Source: Leidyana gryllorum EB-2025a
Lineage: Eukaryota > Apicomplexa
DNA: 64,000 nucleotides
Direction of reading: 5' to 3'
Assembly: GCA_048772705.1 (NCBI GenBank)
Contig: JBLWGC010000109.1
Span: 62,001 to 126,000 of the forward strand
This document shows, one piece after another, positions 9,780 through 19,939 of the stretch (its first letter is position 1; the number at the start of each line of letters is the position of its first letter). The notes below the pieces were generated by a model. It saw only the letters and a list, made by a program, of their open reading frames with translations. It was not told the DNA's origin and did no database searches. Position numbers and translations under genes: made by a program.

Positions 9780-12661
9780 GAGATTCTCTATGCTCTGCAT
9801 GCCACTCGGCGGAGACGAAGGTGGCAGACGTTCCGTTCTCCGTCTGGTGCAGCTGGTCCAATGTCGCCGGATGACTGCGAATAGCATAACGCTCATCGCC
9901 AAGAAGAGAATTGCCAAAGCCAAGAAGCTCGATGCCAACCGAGTCTGGGTGTCAAGATTTGCAATACTGATGATTTAGGTGCTCACCCATGCTGGACCCC
10001 ACCAGTCACAGATAAAGGATTCATAAGAGTCCAATATACGACCGGCGACTTGACAGTTGTACTCTTCAAGTGGGACGGTGGCTATCGCGATAAAGTCTGT
10101 TGGAGGAGAAGTGTGTGTGATAATAAAGACTTCGCGGTATCGCTTACTTCCCACGGGGTTGATAGTGATCCCCAGATCGAGGAGTATCTTGTGGAGATCG
10201 TCGGCTGCGAAGAAATCGAACGCAGCTTCCAGACTTGACGCCAATGTCGATCGGAAGTTTGGATAACTCAGCAGCTGTAACATATTATCGTGAAAGCGAT
10301 AGAAGAGGGGGCAGGCGGCTCCAAGAGGGCAGGTGTCAAAGTATCCGGGCCAGTTCTCTGTTGTCACAGTCAGATCATTCGACTGGAGATTTGGCACTCG
10401 GAAACTCGGCTTGAGCAACTGCACTTTCAATAAGGCCCAATATATACCCAACACAGCTGCGGTGCGGGGGACCTCTCCCAACGACGCGAGACATTTCAGC
10501 ACACTTCTGGCTTGTGGTGTCCGGGCCATCGATTGACCGATGGCACCCCAGTGCCCTGGCACATCCGCCAGCAGTTTCTTGGGGGGTAAAGCGAACAGAG
10601 TATCGTCAATGAGAACGTCAGCTTCTTTGCATCCTGTATCCCCATATACACATACGGTCTTGAAGGGGCACCCTTCATCCGAAAGGGGCTCAAAGATCTT
10701 CGTTAGTTCTTGACTGATCGCAGACAACCCATATACCCTCATATGATCCCCTTTCATGTGCAACCCGAGGTCGTCTCGGAGGTCTTTCAACGCGGCGCAG
10801 ATATCCTCATTTTCCGACTGAGTACAGTCTATGACCTCTGTCTCTACTTGAATCCCACTTTCCAGAAACACAGCAGTCGTCTCGAGTAGATACGCATCTT
10901 GTTTGGGATCATCGAGTGCTGGAACCACCCAACTCAGGGGCCCTGTTCGTCGACTTAATTCTCTAAAATCATCATCGAAGTTGGGTCTGAAGACAAACTG
11001 GGCGTCAATATCATAGTTCAATGTATGGTTTGCCAAGGTTTTCAGCTCGTCGTCCAAATCAAGCAAAGCAAGTGTGTCGCCGTCTCCACCTGATCGCACA
11101 CACGTGTTGGCGAACCGGCCCATGTCCAGCGAGGCGATGCCAATATCTGTGATTGTATACGTGTCAATATTTCGTTCCCGCACGGCGTCCTCCACCATAT
11201 CCCGTATGCCGTACTCGCAACCCGCTTTCACCACCTTAAACATCAACAATAGGAACCCGCATACAATGAAGACTGAGGAAGCGAGGGTGGTTTCGTTGCT
11301 CCTATGGTTACGGCTTACGAAGTGTGGCATACAGAATGAGACTGAGACTCAGTATACCAAAGTATATGAGCACTCCGCTGCCATCGATGCACCCTTTGGC
11401 ATTGATCCAATAAGCAAACAAACCAATCACCACCAGTCCTATCAGCACCGTGGGGACAATGTAACTAAACGGCCCGATGGCAGCTCTGTGGGTCAAGATT
11501 TTCCTGTGGAGTGGCGCTCGATTGGATGAGTCGTTGATCCAATCTGACGCTTGGACCAATAACTGAACAGAACGAGCGTCACTCAGTCTCAGGCCTCCGA
11601 CAAAGCCTCACCTCGTTCACGTCTTCGACAATTCTGTCCAGATGCTCTGCAATCCTCGCCACACTCCTTCTCATTGGAAAAATGTCGAATCGCAATTGTT
11701 CTTCGGATGCATCAAGCTGCTGGTACATATACGCCATAGGGCCGGTGTCTCTGCTGTTGAATGTCCCAAGTCTGCGTAGCAAGTGATAGCCCAGCAGCGC
11801 ATGGTGGGTGGGCACTGTGGTCATCAGCCCGTGAATGTCGGGCTGCTGGATGTGGTGGTTCTCCAGCAGGGCACCGGTCCACATCAGAGGTGCGAAAGGA
11901 GCGGTCAGACTAAAAGACGCCAAGTCCAAAGCCTCAAAGTTCCTCAAATAGCCATCGTGCAAGTAGTGGACTTGCGACCGAGCCGTCTCGAGAGTCGTGG
12001 CCAATTTGTTCAAACCATTGAAAGCCTCCGTTGGGTCATCAGACACACTCAGAATCCGATTGGACACGGACTCTTGCAGTGTTCTGGGAGCCAAGCAGCG
12101 ACCAGCGTTCTCGGCTTTGTTCACTCGATAGGTGCGACTGGTTGTGGCGTACAGAACATAGGCCACACAGCCGAGGAGGACTCCTAAAACCAGCACGAAG
12201 CTCCTCGCGTGCCGCCTTCTCGGCGGGTGTTTACGTCTGCAGCACTTGCAACAGAGGCTGACAATGCCAATAATCACGAACACAGGGCACAAACACGCCA
12301 ATATAAGAGCGATGGTCGCTTGATCAAAGCGGAAAAGGTGCTTGAAATCACGAAATCTAAACGTACGAGACCCCGTCACCCACGTCGTCACCAGCTCAAA
12401 GGTAGATCGATCATGCAACCGACGCCAGACTCGGGGTGAGTTCGCTTTGGAATTCACCCCCTTTGAGCCGAATGGCGGATAAGCCTCGGCAGTATCTATA
12501 GCTACGCCCGGCGGGTTGGGCTGGAGGGAGGCAGGGCAGAGGCCGGCAGTCCAATCATGGAAGCGTGACTGGCATTTCGCCAATTCAGAAGGTGTTCGGA
12601 ATGTACAGATAGGCTCAGCCGAGACCGCGAGGGCGAGGAGGAGGGCAACTATGGATTTCAT
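9771..12661 (-). CDS. Prominin-like pentaspan membrane glycoprotein
   Basis: Minus-strand exons 11612-12661, 11319-11562, 9987-11272, 9771-9944 encode 917 aa. A signal peptide (MKSIVALLLALAVSAEP) precedes five membrane segments: near residue 115 (TIALILACLCPVFVIIGIV), 150 (SFVLVLGVLLGCVAYVLYA), 378 (YIVPTVLIGLVVIGLFAYWI), 410-440 (long, spans the exon 2/3 junction) and 865 (LASSFLALAILFLAMSVML). Between TM1 and TM2 is a Cys-rich cytoplasmic loop (CCKCCRRK). Two large extracytoplasmic loops of about 200 and 415 residues follow TM2 and TM4, and the C-tail is short and basic. This order matches prominins, which organise plasma-membrane protrusions and bind cholesterol; identity here is topological rather than by strong motif. 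The stop overlaps SNAPC4 by 9 nt; the ATG is 36 bp from the next divergent gene. Confidence 0.75.
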
Positions 12662-12697
12662 GTTCTATGTAACTAGAAGGTGCAACACGTCAGCACC

Positions 12698-13504
12698 ATG
12701 GGGCTTCGAAGATGGTTTTCGTCAAAGCGGTCTCAACGTGCAAAAACAGAGTACTGCTTTGAAAGCACTGATCCTATGGACACCTCTTCCCTCTCCCGGC
12801 GCAGTGCACCCTCCAAATCACGAAATATCTCTTTGAGTGACGGTGGAGAGTTTAGTGATTCGAATGTTTCTTCATCCGGTATGTCCAGCAGCGCCTGGAC
12901 ATACACAGAAGATGATGCCCCGATGAGTCTCCCCCCTCTTCAATTGAGACGACGAAGGAGGTGTCTCGTGTCTAGCCCCCAGCTCCCGGTGCGGCCGATC
13001 GATCTAGATGGCAGTGGGACACCCGCGGACTCGTCATCTGTATCCGCCGCCTCTGAGTACTCTGAGAATAGTCACTCATCAGACAGAAACGACTGGCAGA
13101 CTCTAAGCTTCGACGACGAGGTCGAGGAGAGCTCATCCGATGCGAGCAACAGAGAAATCAGCGGATCGTCCTTTTCAGAAGACAGCCCAGCATCATCTCG
13201 TGCTACAGAATCTGCCCGAGGCACTGCTGCTGCCATAAGGCCACTTAGACCCTGTCTCGCTGATCTACAGCGAGCATTGCTCATGACTACCAAACGGAAG
13301 GTCCCCAGCTGCTCTTCGAGTTCTCCCACTTCTGCCAACAGCAGTAGTGGTGGTGAACTCAGTCCTCTGAATAAAAGTATCTGGGACAAGTTGTTCCTCA
13401 TGTGCAGTGCTTGTGGTGACGGAATGGAAAGGCAGCAGACCCGTCAACTGCAGACCGCTATACGGAAAGCAGCTAAGCGGGAAGGTCACTTGATCCTTCA
13501 CTAA
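12698..13504 (+). CDS. Hypothetical Ser-rich protein
   Basis: Single-exon frame of 268 aa from ATG 12698 (an in-frame GTG lies 18 bp upstream). It begins MGLRRWFSSKRS, with Gly at position 2 and nearby basic residues, which would be compatible with N-myristoylation and membrane association (inference). Most of the chain is Ser/Asp/Glu-rich and disordered. The last 60 residues are more ordered (SIWDKLFLMCSACGDG, then a basic helix QTRQLQTAIRKAAKREG). No family recognised. It is head-to-head with the prominin-like gene (36 bp between start codons) and converges on an acidic protein with 13 bp between stops. Confidence 0.6.
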   Translation: MGLRRWFSSKRSQRAKTEYCFESTDPMDTSSLSRRSAPSKSRNISLSDGGEFSDSNVSSSGMSSSAWTYTEDDAPMSLPPLQLRRRRRCLVSSPQLPVRPIDLDGSGTPADSSSVSAASEYSENSHSSDRNDWQTLSFDDEVEESSSDASNREISGSSFSEDSPASSRATESARGTAAAIRPLRPCLADLQRALLMTTKRKVPSCSSSSPTSANSSSGGELSPLNKSIWDKLFLMCSACGDGMERQQTRQLQTAIRKAAKREGHLILH

Positions 13505-13517
13505 TCGTCAATACCTT

Positions 13518-14018
13518 CTATTTGTCTAATTTGTCAGTGGTGGTGGTTGCATTGTCAGACACCGTAGTCGCTTCAGTGCTTTGCAGACTCTCTTTGTCCC
13601 CATCAATATTGTCATTGTCGCCTTCGTTGCTGTCGGCTGCTGCTTCTTCGTCGCTATCAGCAGCCACAATTTGTTCGTCCGCGGGCTTTTCCGTCACGTC
13701 TTGAACCGCCTCCACAGTGTCAGAGCTCACTGAATACTTTACTTCAGATACACTCTCACTGTTGTTGTTGATGTTGCTCTTGTTGTTCTCGTCGTCGTCG
13801 TCCTCCTCCTCCTCCTCCGCGACGCCGACGCCAACAGAGGATCCCGAACTCGAGGGGGAGTAACTCTCGTCATCACTATCATCGTCTTCCTCGTCCTCTT
13901 CGAGTGACAAGCGATTGTTGTCAATGTTGAACCGTCTCCGCAGAGTTTCACGGAAGACAGCCGCTTCGGCTTCCGTCATTGAAATTGCATTCCGTTTTCG
14001 GGTACTTGGGGGTCGCAT
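13518..14018 (-). CDS. Hypothetical acidic nuclear-type protein
   Basis: Single frame of 166 aa from ATG 14018. The N-terminus (MRPPSTRKRNAISMTEAEAA, then VFRETLRRRFNID) is basic and helical. The rest is almost entirely Asp/Glu/Ser/Asn with long acidic runs (LEEDEEDDDSDDE, EEEEEDDDDENN) and a Thr-rich end. Composition resembles histone-binding or nucleolar acidic tails, but no domain is identifiable. It follows the next gene upstream on the same strand with 38 bp between that stop and this start. Confidence 0.55.
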   Translation of the reverse strand: MRPPSTRKRNAISMTEAEAAVFRETLRRRFNIDNNRLSLEEDEEDDDSDDESYSPSSSGSSVGVGVAEEEEEDDDDENNKSNINNNSESVSEVKYSVSSDTVEAVQDVTEKPADEQIVAADSDEEAAADSNEGDNDNIDGDKESLQSTEATTVSDNATTTTDKLDK

Positions 14019-14056
14019 GATGGCCGGAGCCGAACAAAAATGCTCAGCTTTTTTCG

Positions 14057-14644
14057 TCAATCCTGTTGCTGTGCTGCTAGGAACTTTTCAGTGGCGTCGT
14101 ACAGCTCCTCGAGACGCTCTGGAGCTGCATCGGGACTAAATATATCCAATTTCTCCATCGTCTGACGTCGACGATGCACTCGTTCTTGTACATCAGCAGG
14201 CAGTTCCTTCAAGTCAACGTCCTCTTCAGCGGCTGCCTTCTGAGACAATTGGTCATACTCTTTTGGTAGACGAGAACGAGTAGCCAACAAACGTAAAACG
14301 TCTCTGTCGTCGATGTGCGAGTCCCGACGGGGACCACGACGATGGCTTGGGGCAGTCGTCGAGCTTCGTGTAGGGCGGCGGACAGCGGTGACCGCAGCGG
14401 CGGCGGGGGCGGGCTCCTTGGCTGAGAGGTTTTCGTCTCCCTCCATACTCATTGATTTCCGGGTAAACTGTCTCAGCATTTGCTGGAATTCCTCCTCTGC
14501 CACCTCCTTATCATCGCTTATTGAATATGTAGTACGCGATCGTTTGACGTCTTGTGCTGCGAGGTGAGGAGCGGACCGGCTGTGCAGACCACCACCGCCT
14601 CCATTGGTGTCTTCGCTGGCTATCCGCACCCGCCGACGGGGCAT
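14057..14644 (-). CDS. Hypothetical basic/helical protein (possibly the 3' part of a larger gene)
   Basis: Frame of 195 aa if started at ATG 14644 (MPRRRVRIASEDTNGG). The ordered part is C-terminal: DRDVLRLLATRSRLPKEYDQ, KELPADVQERVHRRRQTMEK, ERLEELYDATEKFLAAQQ. The frame stays open upstream to about 14827 through the last exon of the neighbouring gene in another register. A 56-bp GT..AG segment (donor after the codons for AHGQS, acceptor before QQQAGKSHW, roughly 14709-14764) would join both genes in phase. So this may be an independent gene starting 19 bp after the upstream stop, or the C-terminal half of one protein of about 400 aa. Confidence 0.5.
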   Translation of the reverse strand: MPRRRVRIASEDTNGGGGGLHSRSAPHLAAQDVKRSRTTYSISDDKEVAEEEFQQMLRQFTRKSMSMEGDENLSAKEPAPAAAAVTAVRRPTRSSTTAPSHRRGPRRDSHIDDRDVLRLLATRSRLPKEYDQLSQKAAAEEDVDLKELPADVQERVHRRRQTMEKLDIFSPDAAPERLEELYDATEKFLAAQQQD

Positions 14645-14663
14645 GTTCTCCAATTTGCTCTCC

Positions 14664-15369
14664 TCAGTCTCGGGTTTTGGGGTGCTCCAGTGACTCTTGC
14701 CCGCTTGCTGTTGCTGCCGCGGGCGCCCCTCCGGAAGCGCATCCGGATTTGCTCCGATCCGCGTGCACAGATTGCCCATGGGCCTTTCGTCTACGCAGCT
14801 CCTCAATACGAGATCTGAATACCACATCCACTGATAATATTATCTTGTTGCCCCTACCTGATGTCTTCTTTCGCTGACTCTTTGGTCGCTTCTTTCAATA
14901 AAGGTTGCTTCGCCCTAAAATCCACCTGGATCGCTTCATCGTCAAGGGCTTTTTCGCCTGGTGTCAAACCTAAGCGTCTAACTGCCTCAGCCTCATCCTC
15001 TCCACCTCTCTGGCCTACAACACACTAGTAACAGACACGCCACACAGCTGTTTCACACGCACTCAGCTCATCGTAAAGCTGGACTTTTAGAGCCAGTCGT
15101 CGCTGCCGTTCGGCCTCTGCTTGTGCAGACAAGCTTTCTTCGTCCGTCCGACGTCGTTTCACTTCTCGCTTGTCGTATCCCACGATGACCGCCTCCCTTT
15201 CCTTCCTCTTTGTTAGATTTCTGGACCCAGTGGAAGTCAGGGGGCGGGTCTTGGGTTCGACCTTCCCGATAGCGAACTTCAATTTGCGGTGTGTATCATC
15301 ACGCACGCCCTCAATGGGAACGGCTGGCTGTGGGATCAATGCAGACTCTGTCAGCCATCCTTCGCTCAT
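14664..15369 (-). CDS. Hypothetical Lys/Arg-rich coiled-coil protein
   Basis: Exons 15063-15369, 14858-15014 and 14664-14814 give 204 aa starting MSEGWLTESALIPQPAVPIE. A conserved-looking stretch follows (GVRDDTHRKLKFAIGKVEPK), then a bipartite basic cluster (KREVKRRR) suggesting nuclear localisation, a Gln/Ala/Arg helix, and an acidic-basic coiled coil (SRIEELRRRKA). I do not recognise the family. Introns are 48 bp (donor gtgcgt) and 43 bp. The third exon ends with a low-complexity tail whose reading is doubtful, because an alternative splice would link it to the downstream frame (see 14057-14644). It sits between PEPC and that frame, all on the minus strand. Confidence 0.55.
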
Positions 15370-15461
15370 GCGTTTGTCGGGAAGATTTGATATAATGTGA
15401 TTGGTTTAGAAGGTACAAGTTGTCACAAAGGATTTTCAATTAGTAGAAATGGAAAAAAACA

Positions 15462-18400
15462 TCAGCCAGTGTTCTGCATACCGGCAGCGATAGCCTTAAT
15501 GGACACCTGCAACACCTCATCGAGGCGTTGCCTTTCCTCCTCGCGCTGTTTCTCAGTCCAAGCTGCCATGTCGCCTTGGCGTCCAGTCTGGCTGGCGCGC
15601 CTCTGTAGCTGTTCGGGCTTGTTGAGCAAGTCCTTAATATTCATAGATTGGATTGCCGCATCAGTTAGCATTTGGGGCGGGTCTTGAGTTTCCGGTGTCG
15701 GGACGCTGTCCGGAGTGGCGGTCGGTTGATCGCTGCTGCTCGGAGGGACGCTGTTGGCTTGAGCCTCGAGGGATGCCTGGGACATCTTTTGCAGCGACGG
15801 GTTGCTCGCGTACAGTAGCCCGCTCTGTCGGATGGGCGTGAGCTGATCCGAGCGGAGGCGGTGCAGAACCTCTGCCTGCACAATGTTAGCGGGGACAACC
15901 CACGGCATTCGGACGTCCAGCGCGCGTTGGGTGAGGCGATCGTTGTCGAGGAAGCGAGTTTCGCGTGAAACTTGTTTGAGGAGTGTCATGGTGAGTACCA
16001 TCTCCTGGCGGATCTCCTCTCCGAGGGCTCGCAGGTCCGGATCCGAGACCAATATTTCATCGTAGATTTGTGTAATCTGAGCACTGCACTTCGCGAGCAC
16101 CATACTCATCAGATCAACATAGCTTTGGAAGAAGGGCCACTCTTTGTACATGGTGGCCAGCAGCTCGGGTCCGCCGTCACGATCGACTTCTTCTTGCAGG
16201 GCGGCGCCGAGTCCAAGCCACACGGGCAACAGATTGCGAGTCTGTGTCCAGGCGAAGACCCAAGGAATGGCGCGCAGCGTTTCGACCCCGCCTTCCTTTC
16301 TCTTTGACGGACGGCTGCCGATGTTGAGCTTGCCGAGCTCTTTCTCGGGAGTGGCACTTCTGAAGTATTCGACAAACCGCGGATGTTCAAAGACAATGTT
16401 TCGATAGCGTCGCATGGAGGTGGCACTCAATCTGTCCATCGCCTCAACCCACTCATCGGCGACATTCGTGTTAGTATGCAGCAAGTCGTGCTCCAAGACA
16501 GCAGTAGTGCACGTCTCGAATGAGCGGACAGCACTTCCACTAAGGGCAAAGTTTTGGTTAATGATTTCTCCCTGCACTGTGAAACGCAGACGTCCCTTGA
16601 TGGTCCCGGGTGGTTGGCTGAGGATGGCGAGGTGTTGGGGTCCTCCACCGCGGCTGACGGAACCTCCTCGGCCATGGAAGAAAACCAGTGAGACACCATG
16701 TCGCTCAGCCACTTCATTGAGGCCCTGTTGGGCTTTGTAGAGTTCCCAAGCTGAGGTGAGTCTGCTGCCGTCCTTTCCTGAGTCTGAGTAGCCAATCATG
16801 ATCTCTTGAATGTTGTCATGTCGCGCGCGCAAACGGGTACGGTACCACTCGTTCTTGAAGAGCGTGTCGAGCATTTGACGTGAAGCTTGCAGAGCCTCAA
16901 TGGTTTCAAGCAGCGGTACCACGCGCAGACCTCCGTCCCCACAGAACTCACGCTGCAGCAGTTCCACCACCAGCACGTCGCTGGCGGTCATACACATTGA
17001 GATAATGTAGGCTCCCATACATTCGGGGTTGAAGGTGCTGGCGACCTCGAACACCTTCAGCACCTCCACGTGTTGTGCGTCCAAGTTCATCTCCCATTTC
17101 GGGATCAAAGGTCGCTTGCTGTTCAGCACAGTACTGAGGAAACGGAGTCGGTGCTCTTCGGTGAGTTCTTCGAAGGAACCCAGATCCAAGGCGGCACATA
17201 TGCCGTCCAAGCAAGCGTTATGGCGATCTGCTTCTTGGCGGAGATCAATGGAGTGCAGATGGAGACCGAAGGCCATCACTTGACGAATAACGTCTTTCAA
17301 GATGCCATCAGCCACGGCTTCATCTCCGGTAACATGCAATGACTTGCTAATCTCAATGAGATCATTGGCGAACTCTGCTGACTCCTTATACATCCATTCT
17401 GAGCTTTCGCTCGTGGGGGTTATCGTTTTGAGCAAACTCAGGTAGTATTCATGGGTTTGGGTCAACTTGTAACGTATGTAATACAGGAATCTTCGGTAAT
17501 ACTCATTGTCCTGCGGGGGTTGTAAATGGGTTCGGTAAATCGCACTCGTTCCATATGGGCTGGTGGAGAAGGGCATCGAAGGTAAGGCCTCCACCAACTC
17601 GCGGAAGTCTTTGGAACAGCTTTGCAGCGCAATTTGCGGGAACAGTTGCTCGATCTGAGAGAAGACACACACCATTTTACCACCGAAACTGAGCATGAAG
17701 CCTGCCTACCTTATTGAGGAACAACTTGGTGCCGCGAACATAGTTTGATATAATGATGTCTCGAGTTACTTGATGTGTGACAAACGGATTTCCATCACGG
17801 TCTCCGCCTGCCCACGAAGCAAACTTGAGTGGTCGGGCAGTGTAGGGCAGAGGTGGTTGACCGATCTCCATTAGTCGGAGATCGATCTGTCTCAAATAGT
17901 TCGGAACTGCCTCAAACACCATGTCCTCTATAGCATTCGCAATACCCGCTGCTTCAGTGAAGACAGTGGGCTTTCTTCGTCTGATGGGATCCGTCTCCCA
18001 CAAGACTTCGACGGCACGTCGGATTTCTTGTTGGTCCAGAGTCACCTCAGTGGGTGTCAAGTCTGGACGATCAAGGCTCAAAATCCTGTCGGCGATAGTC
18101 TTCAGCGACTTGAGAGACGCCTCACGCATCGCCTCGGTAGGGTGGGCCGTAAATACCATTTCGATTTGCTGGTTGCACAACGATTGGTAGATCTGTCGCG
18201 GGGGGTAGCCAGTATTCTGCAGTCGGTCGAAAGTCAGAAAGATGCTGTTGTCGCTGTGCTGGAACTGCTTGTCTTCGGCCACTTTGCTGCCGAGTTTTGG
18301 CAGCATGCGCTCGTACATCCGTCGACGGCGAACGCGGTGAGCCCACTCAGCAAAGTTGACCAAATGACACATCAACATGGAGATTTGCACAACCAGCTTC

Positions 18401-19346
18401 ATTTGACGGCTTGTCAAGTGTCGCACTCGGTCCACCAGCTCATCCAGTGAGCCTCGAGTTTGAATCGCATAGTAACGGTAGGCGAGTTTCTGTACCGCAA
18501 GGATAGTTTTGTACTCTTCAGGGCTGACATGAGCCCCAATGAGATTAATCGCCGTTGTTTTCAAGGCAACTATGTCTTTGATCAGAGCGTCACGGAACCC
18601 GACGTGATCCAAGTCGTGGGCCCGGATCACAGCCGTAACGGGAGAGTGATCGCTTGGACTCTCTGATTGAGTCCGCGACGCACGACCTTTCCCTTCGGTC
18701 TCTTGCGCTTCTTGCTGTCCGCCTTGAATCGAATCCTTCCCTACACAAACAGATTGAACTGAAGACGACAAAAACATGAACAAAGGAGATGATGAGGGCA
18801 CACGTGACTGACAACAACCTCTTTGCCTGTCCCAGGGACGACGGTTGGCTTGAAGTGTCATGCTACACAGGTCACAGATCATAGGTTCGAGCACATAAAG
18901 TGTGTTACGGGACCACGAGAGGATGAATGTAGGAGCCGTGGACAAGGACGAGGGCAAGGGCGAGGGTGAGGGCGAGGGTAAGGCCTCGCATCGCACCGCT
19001 GCGGGGTGCAGAGAGGTGGTTGCGAGTACTCACTTGGCCCACGGATGGCTGTCAAATCTTCTTTGGATGATTGGTGGGAGTCGTGCACGAACTGTATTTG
19101 GCTCAGGAACGTGGTGGCGATCCGAGACTTCCATTTACGGTTGCACGATTCTACGCCATCATCCACCAATTGACTGACGGATTCGTATTCCGTGCGGAAC
19201 GGATCAAGGAGGGCTGCGTAGGGCCTCTGCTCTGGAAGAGCGTCGGCTTCCCATGACTCTGCAGCCGGTGCAGCCTCCTTTTGTGAACGCAATGTCGCTT
19301 CCACAGTGGACATCGACGGCTTGATATTCTCCGTGGATGCTGACAT
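15462..19346 (-). CDS. ppc: Phosphoenolpyruvate carboxylase
   Basis: Carboxylates PEP with bicarbonate to oxaloacetate (anaplerosis). The core is secure: exons 17710-18998 and 15462-17654 across a 55-bp intron. Catalytic motifs in order are VFTAHPTEA (active His), FASWAGGDRDGNPFVT, GYSDSGKDGSR, FFHGRGGSVSRGGGP and the invariant C-terminal QNTG (ends GMQNTG), so all key loops are intact. The N-terminus is uncertain. A first exon 19034-19346 (MSASTENIKPSMSTVEATLR) joins in phase across a 35-bp GT..AG intron to a Pro/Ser-rich, poorly conserved stretch of about 100 residues; together this gives 1264 aa, longer than the usual 850-1100. A later ATG (18861) is an alternative start. The extra N-terminus could be a regulatory or targeting extension or a mis-joined neighbour. 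Confidence 0.93.
18945..18982. repeat. GAGGGC/GAGGGT hexamer microrepeat
   Basis: About six imperfect copies of a G-rich hexamer on the plus strand. On the minus strand this encodes a Pro-Ser dipeptide run (LPSPSPSPLPSS) in the N-terminal part of the PEPC model. It is typical simple-sequence expansion and supports that this portion is linker, not catalytic. Confidence 0.7.
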
Positions 19347-19467
19347 GTTAGGGAAAACTTAGCTGATTGAACAATTTTTTACGATTCTCGCAAGACTAAT
19401 TAGTGTTGTTGGGGACAGGCCGTCGGTCTCTAACTAAACGGGGTGCATTATCCGGGACTATTTGAAC

Positions 19468-19898
19468 CTAACAGAAGCGACTGCGCTTAGCGCTGGGTTC
19501 ACCCACAGGGCTCTCCTCGGTGAATCTAGACGCGTTCAACTCGTCCATACACTTGTCGACATCGCGAGGCAACAATTTGATCAACCAGCGGAGGAGGGCC
19601 GCTGCGTTGTTGACTGCACAGATTTGGCTTTGAGTGACTGAGAAAACCTACCCGCCTCCTCAGACAGATCCGGATTAGGAAGAGAGACAGCGTCTAACAA
19701 GTGTCCGATCTTCACAGATTGTATACGGGGAGGAAGAGTCGCCAGCAACGCCTCGTAGAACCTCCGCAGCCGACGCTCCTCCTTGAGAATGAAGAGTTCA
19801 ACAGGGATCTTTGCCCTGTGCTCTTTGATAGCTGCAACGAGACGATCACGCACTTCTGGTCCTACGATGTCCTCATCACCCATCAGAGAGTCATGCAT
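19468..19898 (-). CDS. Hypothetical small helical protein
   Basis: Exons 19652-19898 and 19468-19613 (38-bp intron, phase 1) give 130 aa beginning MHDSLMGDEDIVGPEVRDRL. It is mostly helical with mixed charge (IKEHRAKIPVELF, EERRLRRFYEALLATL, NNAAALLRWLIKLLPRDVDK) and ends in a short basic tail (SAKRSRFC) that could be a nuclear signal. No family recognised. It is head-to-head with the kelch gene, 41 bp between start codons. The frame remains open upstream of the chosen ATG but would run into the kelch coding region. Confidence 0.65.
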
Positions 19899-19939
19899 AC
19901 TGATCAGTTCGACGAGTATTTTTTTGGGATGTGGTCGAG

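Noticed and set aside
18590-18817. Alternative basic reading frame in the PEPC N-terminal region
   Set aside because: A basic KKRKRPKGKVVRRG-like string appears in another register after a possible acceptor, but it stops soon and would remove the PEPC frame, which is certain downstream.
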